Positions 54,680 to 61,645 of a DNA stretch of 64,000 nt are shown piece after piece (the stretch's first letter is position 1; each line of letters opens with the position of its first letter). This stretch comes from a bacterium. GTDB taxonomy: Bacteria > Zhuqueibacterota > Zhuqueibacteria > Oleimicrobiales > Geothermoviventaceae. Location: NCBI GenBank assembly GCA_028275345.1, contig JAPWUV010000010.1, forward strand, positions 120,738 to 184,737, read 5' to 3'. Both the position numbers and the translations under genes were made by a program. The notes below the pieces were generated by a model that saw only the letters and a list, made by a program, of their open reading frames with translations, did no database searches and was not told the DNA's origin.

Positions 54680-56179
54680 TCAGGCCCTTCCCCGGAGCTT
54701 CAGGGTGTCAAGGAACGTCTTCAGCAGGATCTCCAGGTCGAGCCACAGGGACTGGTGCTTGATGTAGTAAAGGTCATATTGCAGCCGGAGCATGGCGTCC
54801 TCTTTGGAGGAAACATACCCGTGTTTCACCAGAGCCCAGCCGGCCATGCCCGGCTTCACCGCGTGCCGAACGCGGTAGAACGGGATCTCCCGCGCCAACT
54901 CCTCGACGAACTCGGGCCGCTCCGGGCGCGGACCAACCACGCTCATCTCCCCCCTCAGGATGTTCCAGAACTGCGGGAACTCGTCAAGATGCGTCTTGCG
55001 CAGCAGCTTTCCTACCCTCGTCACCCTTGTGTCGTTCGGGCGCGCCCAGACGGCCCTCCCATTCTCGGCGTCGCGAACCATCGAACGGAACTTCACGATT
55101 CGGAATAACTTTCCCCCTTTGCCCACACGCCACTGGGTGTAGAAAACCGGACCAGGGGAATCCAGCCGAATGGCCAGGGCGATGAAAGGCAACACAAGGA
55201 CGAGGAACAGCGCACCGGCTCCAGCGAGGACAACGTCCATCAGACGCTTCAACGCGACCCAAGCAGCCGAGGGAACCGCCCGTACGGGCATCGCCACGTA
55301 CCAGTTCTCCCCCACATGCTCGATGGGGATCCTCCCCGTGAGCTGCTCGTAGAGGGTCGGCATGGGCACGACCTCAATCCCCTTCTCCAGCCCGTCCATC
55401 AGGAGCTGAAAGAGATCCCCGTCCACATCGTGGGTCACGGCCAGGATCACCGCATCCAAGACCCCAGACTGCATGAGCTCCCGCAGCACGGAACGATCCC
55501 CCAGAACGGGAATCTCCACCGGATCGTCAGGGGACGATTCCTTCGGCGAGATGACGACAGTACCCCATTTGGCCGGGTCGTCGTCCACGAAGCCAAGGAT
55601 ACGAAAGCTGTGATTGCCCCTTGAGAGGAGAAGCTCCGCGATGGTCCTTCCTGCCCAGCCCGCGCCGAGCACAACAACGTTCCGCGCGAAGGCGGGACGG
55701 TCGAAGAAACGAAGATACAGGAGCCTCAGGCCGGCGGCCGCTGCCCACAAGACCAGGAAGGGGAGGAGAAGGGCGAGGCGACGAGCCGGAAGCCCAGGCA
55801 TGAAGTAGGGGAGCAGAAGGAAGGCCAAATACGTGAGCGCCGCGGCTTTGCTCACACCCGCCAGGATTCCCCCCACAGATGTCGGCCTTGTGGGATCGTA
55901 CATATCGAACGTGCGGGCCGCGACGAACCAGACGAGCGAAGGCCACACGAACCACACGAGCAGCTGAAGCGCCCGAAAGGCGGGAATCGAATCTCGACGC
56001 AAGTGGAGGGAAAGCGCGAAGCTCAGGGTCAGCGCCAGGAGGTCAAATAGAGCTAGAAGGATCCTGCGTTCCTTAAGTCCGAGAGGGATCCGATTCGCCG
56101 GGCCCAGGGCCTGCCAAACCACCTGAGGCCTGTACCCACCACGAGCTGCCTTCAGAACCTCAGTTTCCGGTCGTCCCAT
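54680..56179 (-). CDS. Polyprenyl-phosphate sugar-1-phosphate transferase (WbaP/WcaJ-type)
   Basis: Initiates a lipid-linked repeat unit by moving hexose-1-phosphate from a nucleotide sugar to undecaprenyl phosphate. 499 residues. Four N-terminal membrane segments (about 45-160), a Rossmann-like cytosolic CoA-binding-like domain (about 170-300, NVVVLGAGWAGRTIAELLL), a further membrane helix, and the C-terminal catalytic domain: DSPGPVFYTQWRVGKGGKLF, KFRSMVRDAE, KTHLDEFPQFWNILRGEMS and VGPRPERPEFVEE. ATG at 56179 follows GGAGGTCCGG. The presence of this gene defines the cluster as exopolysaccharide or capsule synthesis. Confidence 0.95.
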   Translation of the reverse strand: MGRPETEVLKAARGGYRPQVVWQALGPANRIPLGLKERRILLALFDLLALTLSFALSLHLRRDSIPAFRALQLLVWFVWPSLVWFVAARTFDMYDPTRPTSVGGILAGVSKAAALTYLAFLLLPYFMPGLPARRLALLLPFLVLWAAAAGLRLLYLRFFDRPAFARNVVVLGAGWAGRTIAELLLSRGNHSFRILGFVDDDPAKWGTVVISPKESSPDDPVEIPVLGDRSVLRELMQSGVLDAVILAVTHDVDGDLFQLLMDGLEKGIEVVPMPTLYEQLTGRIPIEHVGENWYVAMPVRAVPSAAWVALKRLMDVVLAGAGALFLVLVLPFIALAIRLDSPGPVFYTQWRVGKGGKLFRIVKFRSMVRDAENGRAVWARPNDTRVTRVGKLLRKTHLDEFPQFWNILRGEMSVVGPRPERPEFVEELAREIPFYRVRHAVKPGMAGWALVKHGYVSSKEDAMLRLQYDLYYIKHQSLWLDLEILLKTFLDTLKLRGRA

Positions 56180-56214
56180 CCGGACCTCCACACCTCGCCA
56201 GCCCCGACCTCGCT

Positions 56215-57393
56215 TCAGTTGGGATGAACCCGACCATCGCCCGGCCGGAACTCGTCCACCTCCTCACCCAAGAGTCTGGCAACAATGCGCTGAGCCGCCA
56301 GCCCGTCTCCATAGGGATTGATAGCCCGGGCCATGCGCTCGTACTCGGTCGGATCCTCGAGGAGCAGTTGCACAGCCTCGGTGATGCGGGCAGCATCAGT
56401 ACCCACGAGCCGGACGGTGCCGGCTTCGACAGCCTCCGGCCGTTCCGTCACCTCCCGCAGCACCAAGACCGGCTTGCCCAAACCGGGTGCCTCCTCCTGA
56501 ATCCCGCCCGAGTCCGTCAGCACCAGGTAAGATCCCTTCATGAGGTGCACCAGACTCAGGTAATCCAGGGGCGGCGTCAGCGTGATGTTGGGAATGCCTC
56601 CCAGAAGACCGTGCACGGGTTCCCACACGTTGGGGTTGAGATGAACCGGGTATACAATGCGAACGCTTCCGTCGTAGCGCTCCGCGATGGCACGAAGCGC
56701 CCGGCAGATGTTCTCCAGCGGCCGGCCGAAATTCTCCCTCCGGTGGGCAGTCACCAGGATCATCTTGCCATCACCGGAGGGCAACGCTCGGAGGGAAGGA
56801 TGGACCCGTCCTTCCCAGACGCGTCGGTCGCCGAGGAGTCCGTCGGCGACCCAGTGGAGGGCATCGATCACAGGGTTTCCCGTGACCAGAATCCTGCCTC
56901 TGGGCACCCCCTCCCGCAGCAGGTTCTCACGGGCTCGAGCCGTGGGGGCGAAATGAAGATCCGCCACAACTCCCGCCACCCGCCGGTTCACCTCCTCCGG
57001 AAAGGGTTGCCACTTGTCGTGCGTGCGTAGCCCCGCCTCCACATGCCCCACTTTCACGCGGGTATAGAATGCCGCGAGGGAGGCCGCCGCCACCGTGGTC
57101 GTATCCCCTTGCACCAGAACCCAGTCGGGCCGCTCTCGCCGGAGGATCGGTTCCAAACGCGCAAGGACCGCCGCGGCCACCTGGGTCGGGGACTGATTGT
57201 CCTCCATCACCCCGAGGTCGTATTCGGGTTCGATCCCGAAGAGGTCCAACACCTGGTCCAGCATCTCCCGGTGTTGGGCTGTGACGCAGACCACCGACTT
57301 CACCCGGTCGGCGTGTTTCCGCAATTCCATGACGACCGGCGCCATCTTGATGGCTTCCGGACGGGTACCGAACACGGAGAGCACTTTCAGCAT
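56215..57393 (-). CDS. wecB: UDP-N-acetylglucosamine 2-epimerase (non-hydrolysing)
   Basis: Converts UDP-GlcNAc to UDP-ManNAc. 392 residues. Signature segments: KVLSVFGTRPEAIKMAPVV, VTAQHREMLDQVLDLFGI, VQGDTTT, HVEAGLRT, VTAHRRENFG, and TDSGGIQEEAPGLGKPVLVL. ATG at 57393 gives the standard N terminus; the upstream frame to 57489 is rejected. It lies 35 bp upstream of the sugar transferase gene, so the surface polysaccharide probably contains ManNAc or a derivative. Confidence 0.95.
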   Translation of the reverse strand: MLKVLSVFGTRPEAIKMAPVVMELRKHADRVKSVVCVTAQHREMLDQVLDLFGIEPEYDLGVMEDNQSPTQVAAAVLARLEPILRRERPDWVLVQGDTTTVAAASLAAFYTRVKVGHVEAGLRTHDKWQPFPEEVNRRVAGVVADLHFAPTARARENLLREGVPRGRILVTGNPVIDALHWVADGLLGDRRVWEGRVHPSLRALPSGDGKMILVTAHRRENFGRPLENICRALRAIAERYDGSVRIVYPVHLNPNVWEPVHGLLGGIPNITLTPPLDYLSLVHLMKGSYLVLTDSGGIQEEAPGLGKPVLVLREVTERPEAVEAGTVRLVGTDAARITEAVQLLLEDPTEYERMARAINPYGDGLAAQRIVARLLGEEVDEFRPGDGRVHPN

Positions 57394-57506
57394 CGAAAAA
57401 CCTGGCTCAGAATGCAAAGGCTGGTGCCCCCGCAACGGAGAGGCTCTCGGCGACAGCCGTTCCCCGCTGCAGGCCGGCCTCGGTTGCAATCCTGCGGCTA
57501 CGCACC

Positions 57507-58541
57507 CTATTGGGCCACGACATCCCGGACCGCCGCCGAGACGCCCGGACCGAACCGCGCCGAGGCCTCGATTCTATCCCAGTTCTCTCGGAACCATTGC
57601 ACCGTGTTGGCCAGGCCCACCTCGAGGGGCGTGCTCGGCTCGTACCCAATCAGTCGGCGGGCTTTGTCCACCGAGGCCAGGAGGCGGCTCTTCGTATCCC
57701 ACTTGCGGCGCTCCACGTACCGCACCCCAGCCTTATTCCCGGTGGCTTCGTTGATCATGTGCGCCAGATCGAGGATCCGCGTCTCCTTCCCGGAAGCCAA
57801 GTTGAACTCCTCTCCGACGGCGCTCTCCATGACCCCGGCCCGCAGGAGACCATCCACGATGTCCCCCACGTAGGTGAAGTCGCGGGTCTCTTCACCGCTG
57901 CCGGTGATGGGGAGGGGCAAACCCTTCATCGCCCAGTAGATGAAGTTGGGGATCACATTGCGGTACTGCCCCGGCACCTCCCCCGGGCCATAGGAGTTGA
58001 AGAAGCGCGGCTTCACCACCTTGAGCCCGTAGTGATGATGGAAAAAGTTGCAGTACAGCTCCCCCAGCATCTTCGTGATCTGGTAAGGCGTGGAGAGATG
58101 CATGGACATGAACTCCTCCCGCAAGGGGAGAGGCGATTCGCTGCCGTAGATGGAGCAACCCGACGACGCGTAGACGAAACGCTCCGCGCCAGCCAGCACA
58201 GAGTACTCCAAAAGGCGCAGGGTCCCCAGGCCATTGACCATTAGGTCCCGCTCCGGATGGTCCACGGAGTTCTGGTTGGCGAAGAAAGCCGCGAGGTGGA
58301 AGACGATCTGGGGCCGCTCGAAGAAGACCCGCTTGAGCTTCACCTCATCGAGGACGTCGCCTTCCACAAACAGGACACCGGGTAGCGACGGCACATTCCA
58401 ACGCACGCCCGAAGAGAGGTCGTCCAGGATGATGACCTGAGCCCCCAGCTCAGCGAGGCGACGGCACAGATTGGAACCAATCGCGCCCGCGCCCCCGGTC
58501 ACCAGGATGGTCTTGCCGTTATATGCATTCAAATAGTGCAT
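57507..58541 (-). CDS. NAD-dependent epimerase/dehydratase (extended SDR)
   Basis: A 344-residue nucleotide-sugar epimerase/dehydratase. The cofactor motif GGAGAIGSNLCRRLAELG, catalytic Ser in YASSGCSIYGS and the Tyr-X3-Lys in TPYQITKMLGEL are present; RFFNSYGPGE and DFTYVGDIVDGLL complete the family pattern. Product could be a UDP-glucuronate- or UDP-hexose-derived sugar; the exact reaction is not predictable. Start codon follows AAGGAGGAAAATAT. First complete gene on the left side of the recombination scar. Confidence 0.9.
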   Translation of the reverse strand: MHYLNAYNGKTILVTGGAGAIGSNLCRRLAELGAQVIILDDLSSGVRWNVPSLPGVLFVEGDVLDEVKLKRVFFERPQIVFHLAAFFANQNSVDHPERDLMVNGLGTLRLLEYSVLAGAERFVYASSGCSIYGSESPLPLREEFMSMHLSTPYQITKMLGELYCNFFHHHYGLKVVKPRFFNSYGPGEVPGQYRNVIPNFIYWAMKGLPLPITGSGEETRDFTYVGDIVDGLLRAGVMESAVGEEFNLASGKETRILDLAHMINEATGNKAGVRYVERRKWDTKSRLLASVDKARRLIGYEPSTPLEVGLANTVQWFRENWDRIEASARFGPGVSAAVRDVVAQ

Positions 58542-58562
58542 ATATTTTCCTCCTTAAAGGTT

Positions 58563-58630
58563 CCACCGCCGAGTTCGCAGAGAGCGCCGAGCCAGAGGTA
58601 AGCTCTGCGTCCTCAGCCCACTCCGCGGTG
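58563..58630. repeat. Imperfect inverted repeat, MITE/REP-like
   Basis: The left arm (58563-58591) and the reverse complement of the right arm (58603-58630) share the outline CACCGCxGAGTxxGCxGAGxxCGCxGAG. Similar CACCGC(G)GAG…GCAGAG sequences are known as dispersed intergenic repeats in several bacterial phyla. No transposase is present. It sits directly upstream of the epimerase gene, beside the glycosyltransferase remnant. Confidence 0.5.
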
Positions 58631-58654
58631 AGACGACTAAAGGCGGTTTCGCCG

Positions 58655-58762
58655 TTACGCAGCACAGTCCGCCACCTGCTGCAGCAGCGCCTCATACTGC
58701 GCCACGCACCTATCCAGCGAGAGGTGCTCTTCCGCATTCATAGACGCCACATAGACTGGTCG
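58655..58762 (-). pseudogene. Remnant of a GT4 glycosyltransferase C terminus (35 codons)
   Basis: A 35-codon frame, bounded by an in-frame stop at 58763-58765 and its own stop at 58655-58657, encodes NAEEHLSLDRCVAQYEALLQ. The intact GT4 protein at 60404 ends YAEEHFSRESCVARYEEIFR. They share the AEEH, S, CVA and YE positions, the usual tail of group 1 glycosyltransferases. Nothing recognisable as the rest of the gene is upstream; the next gene begins immediately. This is the leftover of a deleted glycosyltransferase. Confidence 0.6.
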
Positions 58763-58793
58763 TCAAGAAGGCAGAGCATCTTTCAACAGCCCT

Positions 58794-59573
58794 TCATCGG
58801 AATCGCCGCCCTAAAGCCCGAAAGCGCTGAGCATCTTTTCTGGTGGGGAAGCTAAAATAGGTGGCCTGAGAGGCATCGTTGGGTTTGCAGACCACTTTCC
58901 CCTGCTCAATATCCTCCAATGCTTGCAGCAATGCCTCTGCTCCAAAGCGCTTGGTTCTACGAATCAGAGAGTCAAGCGTATCGTCCGCCAAGATGGGTAC
59001 GGGCTCCTGGCGGATAATGTCGCCATCATCCAGTCTCTCTGTCATGTAGTGGACAGTGACGGCTGTCTCTTTCTCCCCATTTAAAAGCACCCAGAATGTG
59101 GGAAGCATCCCCCGATAGCGGGGTAATGGTGCGGTATGAACGTTGATACAACCATACCGGGGCAAAGCCAGAATATCTTTCTTGAAGATCTGGCTGGCAG
59201 CCACAGAAACAATGATATCAGGCTGGATTTCTTGGGAAAGCACGGCAAGAAAGGCTGGGACATTAATATTCTCGGGGCGGTAAACAGGAATACCGTGCCG
59301 TCTCGCCACATCTGCAGCCGACCAGGGTCCGCCCAGAGGCAGGAATCGGCTGACAACGTTCATCGCTTTTAGCCAGACAAAGCGAAAGCCATATATCAGG
59401 AACTCCCAGGGACCGTAAAGGTTGTATGCCCGCCGCACTGTGTCCAACAGCTTTTCGTTAAAGGGTTTCAGGATGATCATGGCCACAACATCTTTACCCC
59501 TGGCCTGAGCTATTCGCTCCAGAAAGGCAGGCAGGTAAAAGGGTTCATCCTGGGTGACAATAGCGATACGCAT
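58794..59573 (-). CDS. Formyltransferase-family protein (sugar N-formyltransferase-like)
   Basis: A 259-residue protein with the formyltransferase fold. The catalytic Asn-X-His in CINVHTAPLPRYRG and the Asp in RLDDGDII are present. It lacks the C-terminal RNA-binding domain of methionyl-tRNA formyltransferase, and its place in the polysaccharide cluster suggests N-formylation of an amino sugar using 10-formyl-tetrahydrofolate, as in ArnA- or VioF-type enzymes. Visibly lower GC than the genes to its left. It begins 12 bp after the deacetylase gene ends. Confidence 0.82.
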   Translation of the reverse strand: MRIAIVTQDEPFYLPAFLERIAQARGKDVVAMIILKPFNEKLLDTVRRAYNLYGPWEFLIYGFRFVWLKAMNVVSRFLPLGGPWSAADVARRHGIPVYRPENINVPAFLAVLSQEIQPDIIVSVAASQIFKKDILALPRYGCINVHTAPLPRYRGMLPTFWVLLNGEKETAVTVHYMTERLDDGDIIRQEPVPILADDTLDSLIRRTKRFGAEALLQALEDIEQGKVVCKPNDASQATYFSFPTRKDAQRFRALGRRFR

Positions 59574-59585
59574 GGCAGCATGCTC

Positions 59586-60410
59586 CTACAACCCCAGCAC
59601 TTCTCGGACCGGGGCGAAGTAAAACTCCCGGCACAAAGTTCTAATCCTTTCCCCGGTTTTGTCCAGGTTGTGGTAGTGGAGAAATTGTCGCCAGAGACTG
59701 CCATTGATGCGCGGCTGTTCGGGGTCTACTTCCCACGGGTGCAGGTAGACGATAGCTGGCCTGCCCTCAGCGTTCACTTTGCGCAGACCCCAACGCGTAA
59801 GGGCATAGGGATAATGTCTCAGCCAGCCTCCACCACCTATGGGAAAATCCCTACCCAGCCAATGCACGATCGTCATTGGAAACTCCCAAAGTCCTGGCCG
59901 GATCAAATAGGGAGCACAAGGTGCCCCGGGAAACCCGTACCTGTTGTGGACTAGGGGCCGGGCCGGATAAATGCTAGAATCATATCGCAGTCCACACTCC
60001 TGCACCACGTCTACAGCCCACAGGGAGTGCTTTGTGATGGAGAACGAGGGAGCTCTGAAGCCTAGCACTTTCTCACCGGTGATGTCCTGGATGATGTCCA
60101 GAGAGCGTTGCAAGTCGCTGCGAAACTGATCCGGGGTCTGGCGATAGACCAACCAGTGGCCATATCCGTGAGTCGCCACCTCGTGGCCGGCATCCCGAAT
60201 GCGCCGTACCAGAATTGGATGCCGTTCTGCTATCCAACCCAGAATAAAGAAGCTAGCACGGGTTCCAGTCTCTGCCAATATATCCAAGATCCGGGATGTA
60301 CTGGCCTCCACCCGGCTCTCGTAGTTTTCCCAGTTCTCCCGCCCTACCACTTCCTCAAAGGCGTGGACCTGGAAGTACTCCTCGACATCCACGGTTAGGG
60401 CGTTCAGCAT
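59586..60410 (-). CDS. Polysaccharide deacetylase of the XrtA/PEP-CTERM-locus type
   Basis: A NodB-homology deacetylase of about 274 residues. It begins LTVDVEEYFQVHAFE and contains the metal-binding Asp in TVDVEE, a His pair in EVATHGYGHWLV, and RAPSFSITKHSLWAVDV, which together match the exosortase-associated polysaccharide deacetylase family (TIGR03006 type). Removes N- or O-acetyl groups from a surface polysaccharide. ATG at 60410 follows GGGGGAAGAC and overlaps the stop of the GT4 gene. No exosortase is in the window. Lower-GC segment. Confidence 0.88.
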   Translation of the reverse strand: MLNALTVDVEEYFQVHAFEEVVGRENWENYESRVEASTSRILDILAETGTRASFFILGWIAERHPILVRRIRDAGHEVATHGYGHWLVYRQTPDQFRSDLQRSLDIIQDITGEKVLGFRAPSFSITKHSLWAVDVVQECGLRYDSSIYPARPLVHNRYGFPGAPCAPYLIRPGLWEFPMTIVHWLGRDFPIGGGGWLRHYPYALTRWGLRKVNAEGRPAIVYLHPWEVDPEQPRINGSLWRQFLHYHNLDKTGERIRTLCREFYFAPVREVLGL

Positions 60411-61645
60411 GTCTTCCCCCAGCGGGCACAGGCCTGACGGAATATCTCCTCGTATCTGGCCACACAGGATTCGCGAGAGAAATGCTCCTCGGCATAAAGC
60501 CGGCCCCGCCACCCCATTTCATGAGCCTGCTCAGGATTATGGTAAAGCGAAAGGATAGCTTGAGCCAGCCCCTGTGCATCCCCCGCTTCTACGCAGAGGC
60601 CACATCCGGCCTCGGCCACGATCTTGGGAGCATCGCCGTTGAGTGGAAGACTGGCTACCACTGGCCGACCAGCGGCCATGATGTTGAGCAATTTGGAGGG
60701 CACCACCGGTGTGGTCAGGTTTTTATTGAGATTGATCATGCTGATATCCGAAGCAGCCAGCACCTCCGGGTACCTGCTCCAGGGCTGCATGGGGAGGAAT
60801 ATCATATTGCCTAACCCCAGTCGGCGGGCCTGTTCCTCGGTTTTCGCCCTTTCCGGACCGTCGCCCACCATCAGAAAGACGATATCCTGGTAATCTCGCA
60901 AATAGTGGGCTGCTTCAACGATGACGAGCATATCCTGGCACCAGCCCATGGTGCCAGCGTAGGAAATGACAAAACGGCCATCCAGTCCGTGCTCGTGGCT
61001 GAATGAGTTTTCCCTTGGAAGGGGACGAACCCGTTCAACGTCTACCCAATTGTGTACCACCCGGACGCGCTCCGGATGCCCTCCATGAGCCAGCACATGC
61101 TCCCGGTTGCCAGGTGAGTGGACAGTAACAAAATCGGCTTTGCGATAGATAAACCGTTCGATGGCCTCAAAGAGGCGGATGAGAACCTTGTTTTTCAATA
61201 AGCCTAAGAGCACAGCCTCTTTAGGGAAAAGGTCCTGCACGTTGACCACAAAGGGGATGCGCCGGATGCGGCTGAGGCCGTACGCCGCCAGGCCCAAAGG
61301 AAGTGGCGGAGAGTAAATGAGCACCACATCTTGTCGGCCGGAGAACAGCGCGCCGAGGAAAAGGATTGCTGGAACCAAGAAGTGTTCAAGCCCTCGCAGG
61401 AGGAGGTTCGTCCTGGGCATGGTCGGCGTCCAGAGTCGGAGCACTTGGACACCATTTATCTCCTCCCACATCAAGCGCCTAGCTCGATAAGGCTCCGGTC
61501 GTTCCTTAATGTTATAGCGAGGAAAGCCCGTCACTACTGTCACATGATGGCCTCGTTGGACCAAGCTCTCGGCCAACTCGTAGAAAAGGTGTGCAGCCCC
61601 GCCGATTTCGGGTGGGAAGTAATTGGTGAGGATCAGGGTTTTCAT
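60404..61645 (-). CDS. Glycosyltransferase family 4 (WbuB-like)
   Basis: A 413-residue GT-B glycosyltransferase. N-terminal acceptor domain: LTNYFPPEIGGAAHLFYELA. C-terminal donor domain: ISYAGTMGWCQDMLVIVEAA and VVPSKLLNIMAAGRPVVAS, the GT4 donor-binding motif. It lacks the usual EX7E Glu pattern in exact form, which is common in the WbuB group. Transfers a sugar to the lipid-linked repeat unit. Its stop overlaps the deacetylase start, and its start overlaps the stop of the two-domain oxidoreductase by 4 bp. Confidence 0.9.
   Translation of the reverse strand: MKTLILTNYFPPEIGGAAHLFYELAESLVQRGHHVTVVTGFPRYNIKERPEPYRARRLMWEEINGVQVLRLWTPTMPRTNLLLRGLEHFLVPAILFLGALFSGRQDVVLIYSPPLPLGLAAYGLSRIRRIPFVVNVQDLFPKEAVLLGLLKNKVLIRLFEAIERFIYRKADFVTVHSPGNREHVLAHGGHPERVRVVHNWVDVERVRPLPRENSFSHEHGLDGRFVISYAGTMGWCQDMLVIVEAAHYLRDYQDIVFLMVGDGPERAKTEEQARRLGLGNMIFLPMQPWSRYPEVLAASDISMINLNKNLTTPVVPSKLLNIMAAGRPVVASLPLNGDAPKIVAEAGCGLCVEAGDAQGLAQAILSLYHNPEQAHEMGWRGRLYAEEHFSRESCVARYEEIFRQACARWGKTC

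Noticed and set aside
58519..58737. A 72-codon minus-strand frame covering the inverted repeat
   Set aside because: It runs out of frame through the glycosyltransferase remnant and the inverted repeat, has no ribosome binding site and no recognisable domain.
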